From Moniliophthora roreri (Eukaryota > Basidiomycota > Agaricomycetes > Agaricales > Marasmiaceae), in assembly GCA_001466705.2 (NCBI GenBank), contig LATX02000189.1, positions 1,364,001-1,428,000 of the forward strand: a DNA stretch of 64,000 nucleotides, given 5' to 3'. Shown here in pieces: positions 44,837-55,636 of the stretch. The stretch's first letter is position 1. Each line of letters begins with the position of its first letter. The position numbers and the translations under genes were made by a program. A model generated the notes under the pieces. The model searched no databases. It saw only the letters and a list, made by a program, of their open reading frames with translations, and had not been told where the DNA came from.

Positions 44837-45933
44837 ATGACCATGTTCTCGCTGTCCCTCCTTTCGCTCGCTCTTATTCCTTTCGTTTCCGCTCAGTCTG
44901 GCAATGTCGCCCTGGAGATTGAGGCCATCAAAGCTCATTTCACTCAGAGCCAAATCGTCCCCGAACTGTTGGCTTCCTTCGACCCCGCCGCATATATGAC
45001 TCTTAACTATGAAGGTGAATATTACGCTCTATTCTCTCTCCTCACGTCCCTCATGTGTCATTAGGCGTCGGTAACCTCACCCCTGGTCAGGCAATCTCCC
45101 AAGCCCGTGAGTAACAAGGCAGCGCCCTTCTACTCCAAGTAGTTTGACTGGACGCGTTCTCAGAGTCTGGACCAACCCCCTCGATTACTGTTCAGCCAGC
45201 CAATTCTTCCGTTGCGTTGAATGGTACCTACACTTTGGTTTGTGCCGATGCCGATGTCGCCGGACGCAAGGAAACTGAGGTGAACCGTCACTGGCTCGTC
45301 AACGGCGTTACCATTGAGGGTATATGTCATTGCATCCTTTCAAGCTGACATATGTACTTACTCGTTAACAGACAACAAGGTCGACAACAAGTCTGCTACG
45401 GCGATCACTGCCTACGCTGGTCCTGGTCCTGCAGAAGGTAGCGGTCCTCACCGGTGAGTCGGTAATTGTACAGGTTTTTTTTTCGACAGACATCCTCACC
45501 CTGAGTTTTAGTTACGTTTTCCTTCTCTACTCTCAGCCTGCCGACTTCACTGCGCCTGAAGGGTTCACAGAGCCTATCGGTGTCACGCCATTCGACTTGA
45601 ACAAGTATGCACAGGTAAGCAACACTGATCAATGCGTGCTGTGCGTCAGATTCTAATGTACTTCCTTCCATGCAGGATGGCAGGTTGGGGCCCATCGTAG
45701 CGGGCAACTATATTCAAGTTGAAGTTGGAACCTCTACTGTCTCAGTTGCGCCCACCTCTGCTGTGGAAACTTCTACCCTTCCTGTTCCCTCTTCCGGTTC
45801 TGGATCGCCCACTGGCTCTGGTTCAGGTGCAAACCCATCCCAGACTGGAGCGGGAAATGGCGCAGCCTCCGTCACCATTGGTGCTGGCTCAGTCGCTCTC
45901 GCTTTCTTGAGCACCTTCCTCATGCTCCTGTAA
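44837..45933 (+). CDS. Secreted, GPI-anchored PEBP-like protein
   Basis: Six exons (44837-45014, 45065-45106, 45164-45319, 45372-45453, 45512-45614, 45676-45933) encode 272 aa. The first residues MTMFSLSLLSLALIPFVSAQ form a clear signal peptide. The middle matches the phosphatidylethanolamine-binding protein fold: HWLVNGV, and the family core GPGPAEGSGPHRYVFLLYSQ. The C-terminal quarter is Ser/Thr/Gly-rich and ends in a hydrophobic segment (VALAFLSTFLMLL), as in GPI-anchored wall proteins. Most PEBPs are cytosolic, so an exported form at the cell surface is noteworthy. The role is unknown; lipid binding or protease inhibition are possibilities from the family. Confidence 0.86.
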
Positions 45934-46140
45934 ACCTTTTCTGGAATGTTAATCTTCATGTCGTAGAATAATGATTCAGGTGCACTCGCTCGTTTTTCGG
46001 ACTTTGCATTACAATAATCTCAATATTGTTTTTCGTATACGAAAGTGGGAATATTAATGGAAGAATAAGTGATGCGTGAAAGCAAGATTTCAAAGCAAGA
46101 AATCGATCATAAATCAAGTGGTACAACAGAAAGACGGACT

Positions 46141-49020
46141 TCACTGCCCGTATCTCTCACGAGCCTGAAAGCACTGCATTCAGTTGATGTTCCGGCAGTG
46201 TGCACTCATGCGACTCAGTCGGCAGAATGAAGCACTCACCGATTCTTGAGCCATCGCTAGATAACCACCGCCAGTACTGCTGATCTTTTCGATCTCCTTT
46301 CCCTTACTTGCACCCAAGCCAACGCCCTCTGCGTAGATGGCGGTTTTACTGTGATGGAACCATGAGCATTGACATGAGTAGTTAATGTATAATTCACTGA
46401 CATTGGCTCCACTCGTCCATCACCTGCTATCCCGAGCCCTGTTCCTTCTTTCCATCCCATCATTTTGAGGAGTTTGTTGCCCATGTTGTTCTCATCTTGA
46501 CCCGGATTCAAGGGAGCTGGAGGAGGAGAAGGTGGGGGCGAAGGCCCGTCTGCCTGTCTCCTCTTACCTGCTTTGCCATTATCGGCCTCAAGAATAGGAA
46601 TGTCGGGTTGGTTGAAAAGGGTCCGCCTCTCCGAAGCACGATCTCGATACTTTGGCTGTTCTGGTTTCGCGTTGGTAGCTTGACGAACGGCGAGCTTCTG
46701 CTTCGCCACTTCCCGCAAATTCGGGTCCTTGTAATTCTTCTGTAGATGAGGTAACCGAAGTGCACCACGAAAGAAAAAGGACAGAGGTCAGCCCAGTCAT
46801 AGAACACAAGTCAAGACGCAGCAGTAAGATAGCGAGCCTTATGCAAATCTGATTCATTGTTATGTCGTTTTAGTTGATCCACGGATTTGAATTGACGAGC
46901 GCAGAGTAAACAGCTCATCGAGGCGACGTCGGAGAACTCGAATTCGTTCTCGGCTATTGGTGATTGTGACTTCGTTGCGGTAATCGAAGGCGCTGGTGAT
47001 TCGTTCGGCATCGCCTGCTAGCAGTAGCGGAACGTCAGAACGATTGGACAACTATGGCTTTCACAGAAACACGGCCAAAGAAAGATGATCACCAAAGTAG
47101 ATGGACCAGCAACGGGACCAGTGCTTGATAATTCTTCCTGTACTTGATTCCATTTGCTAATGTTATTTGCGGTCTGATTGAGCAATTTCCAATGAGCACA
47201 ATTCCTTGAGCACATTGCAACGAGGCACAAGGGGCAGCGGTGTTACCTTCTTGCTCGCAATCAGAGGAGCAACATTCTTCGAGGTAGCTACTACCAGAGT
47301 TGAGCACTACGAATGTAAAACTTTGAACTGATCAGACGTACATTTACTCTTATCACCGTTTGCCGTGTCACCCTCATTCTCTTCCTCGTTAGTGTCGTCT
47401 GCGGAGAATCCTAGAGCGAGAGGTTTGATGCCAGTCGCTGTGACGTACAAGGCCGAACTAAGCCCATTGCAGTGCATGGCTAAAAACAAACTCACCAGCA
47501 CCAGCTTTGTTGGTACTCTTAAAATTGAGCGTAACAGGTTTATCAGAGACGGGGAGAGTTGACGGTGCTTGGATGATGGGTTTGAGAGCTGGCTCCACTA
47601 TAGGGATGTGAGCAAGAAACTGTTTGAGCGCTGGAATTCACGATACCTTTCTTCTTTTTCTCCTTCTTCTCTTTAGCTGGAGCTGCAGTTGCAGACTGAG
47701 CTAGCTGAGTGACCTGAAACTCAAGCACCGCTACCGTCGAACTCTCATCCCAATACCGCACATATGTACCTTCCACACCACCGAGCGCCAAAGAGGAAGT
47801 CAGGCAAGTTTCATCTCGCAGCATTATCTCAGCAATAGGTTGGAACGACTCAGGATTCGCAAATGACACAGCAACTGGCCGATCAGAAATTCTGAACCCA
47901 GCAGGATGAATCTGTGGCGACATTGAATTGGCGAGAACGGTAGATGCCGACTGCCGGAACGACTCAGCGTGGAAGAAGCTATATGTTGATGGGCCGTACC
48001 TGGATATCCACGAATTCTACGAAGGCAAAGCCGAAGCTTGCCATGGTGACTCTGTCCTTAATCAAGATAATTCTTTTCATCCCTTTCCCTCCGTCTTTGC
48101 CTGGTCCAGCAGACGATCGCATGGCCTGGTGAATAGCCTGGGGACCTGAGAGTGGATCCAATCCTCGAAAGAGAAGTACTGCCGTTTGCGAGTTTCCAAT
48201 GTCGCGAGTACCATCATTCTGGTTGCCTCTGTTGAACCGTCCTTTCTCGTGAGGTGTAGCGCTTTGGGAGTAATCAATCTTGACGCGACGCCCATTATGC
48301 GGAGTTCCTTCCTTTAGGTGTTTATAGAACGCCGCAGCGGCAGTATGTCCGTGAGAAGCAGGCGGCGGCACGTTTATATATGGAAATTGAGGAGCCACGA
48401 AAGCTTGCGCGTGCTCGGAAGAAGCAAATTGTGCGAAACCGAATCCCTTGGAGGCACCTTGATAAATCGAATGGCGACTAATGTCAATGAAAGCGCAAAA
48501 CGAGATACGAATGGGCAACTGCCTGTTGATCTTTCACGGATGATTGTGACCGTCTCTATACTGCATCCATGTCCACTGAGAAATGCTTGGAGCTAACATA
48601 GGGATTAGACTGGTCAACATATAACATGTTCGTACAGGACGCACATCAGCCTCTGTGAAATCAGGATCTAATCCCAGAAATATAACATGGGGACTGGGGT
48701 CCGATGGTCGTTGAGGTTTCTTGTTGCCACCGGGGCCTCGATATTGGAAGCCTTGCGCATGGCCCTGCCCGTAGCCCATGTCATATCCGCTATCTTCGTA
48801 AGACTGCGAATTATCATAGGCCTGGTAGCCCTGTAATTCCAAACTAGAATCAGCACCAGTGACAAGCCGAGGGAGATGGGCTTGTGCGCACCCCTGCATT
48901 AAATTTCCTGCGTTTTCCTTCACCGTAATGATCGTCTTCTCTTTGTCGAGTATTTTGCTGCCAGCCAGATTGTGCAGACGAATCCTTGCCCCTGTCCCAT
49001 TCACGATTGTTATAAGCCAT
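46141..49020 (-). CDS. RBM5/RBM10-like splicing factor (RRM, zinc finger, G-patch)
   Basis: Likely early-spliceosome regulator. Thirteen exons give 699 aa: 49020-48892, 48830-48645, 48592-48523, 48457-48000, 47950-47647, 47597-47496, 47410-47342, 47287-47247, 47173-47093, 47017-46838, 46739-46402, 46348-46240, 46173-46141. Seen in order: RRM1 (HVIFLGLDPDFTEAD, SKGFGFAQF), a second RRM (AVLLFRGLDPL, FGFAFVEFVD), a Lys-rich linker, NNISKWNQVQEELS, a C2H2-like finger CLLCARQFKSVDQLKRHNNE, YRDRASERR and a G-patch (MMGWKEGTGLG, IYAEGVGLGASKG), the order found in RBM5/10. Two introns must begin with GC (48522 GCAGTT, 46837 GCTCGC) to keep the family sequence; these are the least certain junctions. 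Confidence 0.87.
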
Positions 49021-49107
49021 GAGGGAGCGGGGGTGATGTGGTTCTGAGAAAAGGTCGATTTGTTTGCTTGAACAAACAAAACCCAGCTCAATACTGCCAT
49101 TATCATC

Positions 49108-49582
49108 ATGGGTGGACACGGACATGGTACGTCTTGCTTGCGTTTCTCTGTTTGCCGTTCACTGAATAAAATTCTACTCTAGGAGCCTTAAGAGTAGGTG
49201 TATGAATCCTCTTACAAGACCGGAATTGACCCCACACCTACAGGAGGACCCCGCAATCGAAAAGTTTAACACTTGGGCAAGTTCGGAAACAGACGGAGTA
49301 TTTAGTACTTTGTTAACCTCAACCCATTTCTTTAGAGAGAACAACATTACCTTCGCTTCAGATGGACTAGACAGAACGCGAGGATAGTCGTTTGGGCTGG
49401 TCTCATCGTTCCGGTGGCGATGTATGTCGGAATCGTTCAAGCGCAAGTACGTCTACTTTTCGTCTACTTTAGGCTATTCCTCAGATAACTCTGACTCATA
49501 TCCTTGGCAGGAGAAGACGAAATGGTGGGGGGCCCGCAAGACCGAAAAGCTCGTCGTATCCAATAAACCCGAGTCGGAGTAG
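49108..49582 (+). CDS. NDUFB4-like (B15) subunit of mitochondrial complex I
   Basis: Five very small exons (49108-49126, 49183-49193, 49244-49276, 49336-49446, 49511-49582) encode 81 aa. The product begins MGGHGHGALREDPAIEKFNT, then REQHYLRFRWTRQNARIVV and a single membrane segment (VVWAGLIVPVAMYVGIVQ), ending EKTKWWGARK. Short His/Gly start, DPAIEKF and FRWTRQNAR are features I associate with the fungal B15/NDUFB4 subunit. Intron 3 begins GCAAGT and must be a GC-AG intron to join TGG to AGAGAACAA. It starts 87 bp from the RBM5-like gene on the other strand. Confidence 0.72.
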
Positions 49583-49763
49583 ACCTTGAATGGCAATAAA
49601 CAGCTTAGAACCCGTCATACAACCATACAGCCTCCCAGTTTCAATGAATAGTCTGAGGGTCCTACACTTCGCTGACTCTGCCCGTAATACACAGTGAGAT
49701 ACATATTCATAAACCGAACGTCCGTCAATCCAACAATACAGTCCTTCTCATACACCACGATCC

Positions 49764-51293
49764 CTACTTCCTTCCCGACCCTTCCTCAAAGGGATTCTCG
49801 ACATACTCCAGCTCATCGTCATCATCCGGGCGCTCCGTCTTGTTAGCGTTGTCGCCTGGTGGAGGTGACTGCGCAAGTAAAGATACGGGCCGTTTAGGCA
49901 GCAGGCCCAATTTGCCTATCAGAGGGCACAGATCAGACTAGATGGACCGAAATGGGATAATCCATGCCTACCTCCATCTATTCCTGAACCCGAACCAGTC
50001 GCGGGAGGTCGGGGCGTAGTGATGCCTATGAGTGTGTACGAGAACCGTTGATATGAGATCATATAAAATAGACTAGCATTTACTTGAATCAGGAGGACTT
50101 GAAGAGACGTCATAACCCTGTGCTTCGCTGACAGTATTGGTGGCATTGGCGTTGGCGTTGGTGGTGAACCCTTGGGGAGACGTATGACTTGTTGGAGAGC
50201 TGGACTGAGGGTTGGGGTCATAGAACGCTGGTTGTTGTGCTGTTGATGGGGGTTGATGGGGACGGTAGGCCTGGTACTGTTGGTTAGGATTTGGACTTTG
50301 AACGGAGTCATAGGGGTGTGTATCGCCCCCAGCGTCGCCATAAGTAGAATATGTAGCAGAAGATTGACCTTGTCTACAAATTCATGAGTAGTGAAGAAAC
50401 ACTGAGGGCAGTCTAGCGGACCTCTGTTGGTCAAACTCTGAAATCTTCGCCTTTACCTTCGACATGATGTTTCCAAATGTCTTCCTCCCAGCTGGGATTC
50501 ATCAAGTGTTGTGAGTGTGACATCAACGTGATGGAAGTCGTGTTTGAAACCTACTCTCTGCAATGTACTTGAATTGCTCTTGGACGTCCGCCATCATATC
50601 CCCTCCGCCAGCGTTCTGAGAAGGACGCCGACCAGGCGCTGTAGGTCGCTGTTGTTGAGCCTCCCATCGCGCTTGTTGATAGCGCTGATGTTCATCTTGT
50701 TCTTGCATATACAATGATCGAGCAAACTGTTCGTCAAGTGCTTCTTGAGACTACGCGATTTGAGAATTCTGCGAGCCATTATCGTGAGTGTAGAAGAGCT
50801 GCACTCACAAGAACGCGCTGCTGTGGCAGCCTCGACTCGCTCTTGTAATTGGGATCGCTCATGCCGAGCAGCGTATCAATTGCTTGATCTTGGTTGCCTC
50901 CGACAGATGCCAACACAGACTGCCTATAGAAGGTGTTAGATGCAACAAGGTCGTGCAAGAAGACGCGACTCACAAGATTGCATCGTCAAAGTCCGGGAAA
51001 ATTGCTTTGAGATCAGCTACCTGTGGGTCTGATGGATGCTCGTTGGCATTGATGCTGGTCGGTTCCCGTGTGATAACATTATCCTGAAAATTCGGTACTG
51101 TTTCTGGTACTCCAGGACTGGGACTCGGGGAGATATTCGTGGTTTCAGTATTACCGGTTCTGTTCTGAGTCGATGAAGTAACCGGTGGTGTAGGCGAGCC
51201 GATTTCAGTGGCCGGTCTGTTGACAGGATCTGTGGAAGGATCTGCAGGAGGTGGCGAATTAGGTGTAGCAGCAGATTTGTTCTCGTCAGTCAT
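49764..51293 (-). CDS. CUE-domain ubiquitin-binding protein (Cue5-like)
   Basis: Seven exons (51293-50974, 50923-50809, 50750-50555, 50491-50422, 50373-50084, 50025-49972, 49915-49764) encode 398 aa. The CUE domain is split by the first intron: VADLKAIFPDFDDAIL then QSVLASVGGNQDQAIDTLLG, with the FP and LL motifs that bind ubiquitin. A Gln/Arg-rich helical stretch (QEQDEHQRYQQARWEAQQQR) and GRKTFGNIMSKVKAKISEFD follow, both typical of Cue5/Don1. The rest is Pro/Gln/Asn-rich, and the end is acidic (DDDDELEYVENPFEE). Cue5 is a ubiquitin-Atg8 adaptor in yeast; an Atg8-binding motif is not obvious here. Confidence 0.87.
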
Positions 51294-51940
51294 GGTGGTC
51301 GTAGCAAAAGCTTGTGAATTTGCTGCGCTGGACTGCGCCTGGAGACGATGATGTAGTTTCAAATCGCAGCCGGATTTGGCAATTCTATGATTCCCACTTA
51401 ATTCCCACATCCTCCTTCAATTTTTCAATCGGAATCTTCACGTCCGGATGACCCCAGCGTCGACGTCGAACTAGCAATGTTTGTACAGATTTCGGTAGCG
51501 ATGATCAAGTTCTTGGATGCCAATGGAGACCTTCACCCACCTACAATGATCTTATGAACCGTGTAATCTTGTAGGGGACCGCGTGGTTCGATCGAGGTAA
51601 CCTGCCCTATGAATTAACCCAATAGAAACGCGTAATCTTCATCGTTTTCCTTCTACATCCACCACTTCGGATACGTATCTTAAATGTCTGGCCGTGAAAC
51701 GTCCGAAGAGCTCTTGAGAAGCTCAAGGGGTATACATGACCCCCTATGCGTCACAACATACGTGGCCAAGAGGTCCTTCTGAGTTACGAGCTATTAGTAT
51801 GAGATAGGCGTATATATATACATTATAACAATGTGATACAATATGCGGAAAGCGCGCTGCTATAGTCTATATTTTGCTAAGCTCAAAGTAGGACCCTGCA
51901 CCTTCTTGCCTCCCGAGGAACGGCGAAGCCGGAGGCGACC
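51294..51940. other. Intergenic region, no gene seen
   Basis: About 650 bp between the start of the CUE gene and the stop of the transporter gene, both on the minus strand. It should hold the CUE promoter and the transporter terminator. An A/T repeat (TATATATATACATTATAAC) lies near 51812. Confidence 0.45.
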
Positions 51941-54900
51941 TCATAGCTGAGATCCTACCTCCTCATGAACGCTGATCATCGCTGTCAGGCCCACTCGTTT
52001 ATAGTCAAACCAAGCAGTCGTCCCAAAAAGCTGCCTGCAAAGTAGTAGGAGCTCCTTGATTGCATCCACAATGTCCGCCAACACGTTGGTCTCAGCCAAT
52101 GCGTAGACCACCGATAAGCCCGATGTTCCAGACTTCAATTCCTCCCTGGCACGTCGTATTTGCTCTTCTACGTGCCGTTGAAGATGGCCTAGTGCCTGTC
52201 TTGCGGAAGGTAGAAACTGCGGTAATGGATGTCGTGCGCCAAAGACTTGCTCGCATGCGAATAAAGATACACAGACGCAGGAAACGAACTCGCGTCGTTC
52301 TTCTACCGCGCTAATGACGGTTGTTTTGCGAGGGATGTGTTCTCGGATTTTTCGGAGGCCTGTCAATAGATCAAGGAATCTTTGGAGGGCTGCAATAATC
52401 TGGCGGTAACGCCGCATAGGTTTCTAGAACCACAATGATCCATGCCATTGAACACGCCAGGGAGGGGGAAAAGCACTCACAGGCACCAAACTGAGTTCGT
52501 CATTCATGGTTGCGACCAAAATAGACATGCCTAAGGTCAAGAGAGGTTAACATTGCTAATCACAGCTGGTATTGAAGAAGGCACTGACGATGAAGGTCAT
52601 TTCTAACATGCCACTCAAGCTTAAGGCGCCTACGTTTATCGCTCCAAGACGAATTAACCCCGTGTTGGAATAGATCACTGCCAGGAAGTCTGCTCAATTA
52701 TGGGACACACCTACTTCCCAAAGGATCACATACCGGCTCAGATTCGTGTATAATTGAGCGAGAAGGCCAACAGTCCGACACGCACTATCTAGGAACATGA
52801 CCTGACAGGTTGTCAGTATTGGCGTGGTAAGGCATAGATATAAAGCGTTACCCTACAAAGACGAGGATATACGGTACTGTTGAGCACGAGAGCAGCTATT
52901 ATTCCGATAGAAATTGTTAAACCACGTATCCAAGCGAGGGCTTCGTATCACATTAGAATGGCTTCAAGTTCATCAGAGGGACACCACTCACTGATTGCCC
53001 TCGTGCCGGATGTAAAATAGGGTGTAAATACAATTGGTGGTAGGGTAATATTACTGCGAAAGGTCAATGCTCTGGCGAAATAGGTAACGGGAAGAAACGC
53101 ACGCAACCACTCCCATGGAAGGAGAAGTCGAGGATATCACAATCCAGCTGACTGGAATCTCGACTAGCTGCGTAAACGATCAGCAAATAAGGCTTAGGGA
53201 AATAAAAAAAGCCGCTTGATCCAACTGACTGTGACCAAGGTGACGATGGCATATGGGCTTGAATGAGAGATGGTCGAAGCCTACGAGATGGTGAAGAGGG
53301 TTTAAATAAGTGCAATAGGGGTGCAAGGACATACGATGGATGCGTAAAGAGCGCCAAGGATAGTTCCAGACTATTTTCGTGAATGAGTATGATATGATTG
53401 AGTTCGTACAAACAACCGCACCAGTCGTAGATATCCAACGCGCCACTAAAGCTTTGTTAACGCAGGAAATGGTCTACAAACTTAGGTACTCACGGTAGCA
53501 CCAGAATTAGTTTCCAGCACCCAAATGAAAAATATTAATGTCCACTGGCCTCGGTAGTCTATGAACCATTGTCGAGCTAGTGCGAGTCATTAGATCTCTG
53601 CCTAACAATGAAGATGATTTACTCGCCTGAGCTCTCAGGTGGCATAAATGCAGGAATGGCAGGCAGAATTACCCCAACAGCATTCTTGAAAGCATGCTTT
53701 AAATGACTAGAGTGCTGCACCGATCTCAGCCACCTCGAGAGCGTCAGTCGGCAACGCATAGTCCTGGGATGATTCCAGTCATATGCAAGCATAGACTGAA
53801 ACCACTGCATGGAGTATTTTTTGCCGCGAAATCGAGTTCTGCTCAAGGGGCGGTGTTTAGGGTTGATGTCGTCTTCACTGTGATCTGTGGGAACTCGATC
53901 GTGCTCCATTACACCTTGTCTAGTCTCTGCATCCGACTGGTCCGGCTGGTGCGATAAGGGGATGTTTCGTCACCATCGAGAGATTGAGTGGTCCATCCCT
54001 CCAAAACAACGGTGCTAGGTGTTACACCTAGCCATGCCCAGGTGAACCGAGGGTGCCAGAGTCTTAGAGAAGAATTGTCGTATATATGTACCATATCTTC
54101 CGCTATCTTAAGGGCTTGAAGAGATTCATGCGCCATCTGATAACTCTAAGCCAGGGTCGAAAACAGGGATGGTTTAAACACATACTTGAACCAATGATGT
54201 CGCAAACAAACACATATTGAGCGCCCTCTGGGTTACGCCACCATTTGGTCCTCGAGACAAGACGCTCTGGGGAACGTCGAACGTATCGCCGATACGGTTG
54301 AGCTCCATCTGAGCATTGCTCAGTGCAGAGGACAAACGATTACAGGCATTGAGGAGTGCGTCCGATGGGATTTCAAGTACATTGGAGGATGGCACATCAT
54401 AACACTTTAGAACCACAAGTCTAACGACCAGTAGACCATAAAGAATGGCATCTCCCAGGCTCAATAGCAGATTATCGAGAGGTTCGAATGTACGACCATC
54501 GACAACGGTCGCTTCTTGTGGCGCTCGTGGAAACGTAATACCCCATGCAAGTTCGCGACGAAGGTGCTTGAATCGTATGTTAGCATGAGCAACACCGAGG
54601 ATCTGGGGACACACCTCCACAGTTCCGATGAGAGGTTTTATGGATTTTACTGATTGATCAGGACAACACTCTCCACGTATGATACGGCAACTCACCACCA
54701 ACCCGGCCAATCCGTAATTCGAACGATGCCTGCGAATACGTTCCACTGAGAGCAATAGCCTGCTTGAGGAGTTTTTCATGAAGACACGTCATGTCCCTGA
54801 CTTCATGTCCGACATTGAAGGAATTATCCAGATGAACTTGGAGACACTGATGTAAGGTAGTCAAAGCTGCGGCAACATCTTGCGCAAGCTGAGCTGATGA

Positions 54901-55488
54901 CCATCGGAGGATGAGAAAGCTCGCAACTAAAGACGTGATGGCAGCAGTGAGAATGATCCACACAAAATGGGTCGCATGCAGGGTTATGTTCTGATTCGGC
55001 TGGCCTGGATCAGTAGTGAGGAGGAATATTGCAGTCAAACAAGCGATACGAGTCGAGAGTGTTAAACGGGGGAGTTGGGACTTCACCAAGCCAGCTGCGA
55101 AGGTAAAGAGGATAATTCAAAACTCAAACACTGATCCGCGAAAGTCGCGCTCACCTGTGAATGTTGTGAAAACGAGAAAGATGGCTGGAATAGTCCTGGC
55201 AAGATTGCTGTCTGGTTCTGCAAGAGTCGACAGATAATTTCCTAGCAGGGATATAGCAACCCCAAACATTCCTCCCGTCAAATGAAGAAAAAGACATTCG
55301 ACCTGCTGCGCGAGGTTTTCCTGGTTTGAAAATACAAGCTCCTTGTAGGTGAGCGCAAGGAAAGCAAAATTACCCCCAAGCTTCGCAAAGGGACGGGTAA
55401 CGATCAAAGTCGAGCATAGAAAAGTAGAGACAAGACGTGCTAAGGAACGTCTAGTGAGGAGTGCGCGGAGGATTGCATTGGCGTGCAT
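51941..55488 (-). CDS. FUSC/aromatic-acid-exporter-like membrane protein (DUF2421)
   Basis: Fungal family annotated as ER or plasma-membrane transporters related to fusaric-acid resistance proteins and Bre4. Seventeen exons encode 905 aa: 55488-55155, 55094-54696, 54649-54615, 54566-54186, 54136-53938, 53884-53627, 53576-53494, 53445-53422, 53370-53335, 53280-53230, 53167-53103, 53053-52992, 52940-52852, 52801-52734, 52689-52589, 52530-52481, 52423-51941. The N-terminal half has hydrophobic segments (FAFLALTYKELVF, GGMFGVAISLLGNYL, FVWIILTAAITSLVAS) and KSIKPLIGTVE..HLRRELAWG. A second membrane block follows (LIFFIWVLETNSGATW, YPRLCR) and then the soluble DUF2421 region (MNDELSLVPKPMRRYRQ). 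One intron starts with GC (GCGAGT at 53626). The 53937 junction is uncertain. Confidence 0.85.
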
Positions 55489-55636
55489 ATTCTCATGAAG
55501 GACGGAAGAGAGCTACGAGATGGTGAAATCTTGAAATATTCGAGACTGTTTGACATCATAATAATTGCGGTTAAGCGGAGAGGCTGCTGCTACAAGTACA
55601 ATTGCATTTATTTACGTTCCGAGTTACGTTATGCTT

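Noticed and set aside
47307..47501. Separate small minus-strand gene
   Set aside because: Its sequence is an exon of the RBM5-like gene plus part of two introns.
51560..51610. tRNA-like GGTTCGATC motif on the plus strand
   Set aside because: The bases around it do not form a T stem, and no box A or acceptor pairing is present upstream.
52589..52689. Alternative transmembrane-like frame in the transporter gene
   Set aside because: The other frame matches the family (DLFQHG, LHRMSILVATMNDELSLVP) and closes the phases; the hydrophobic frame does not join its neighbours.
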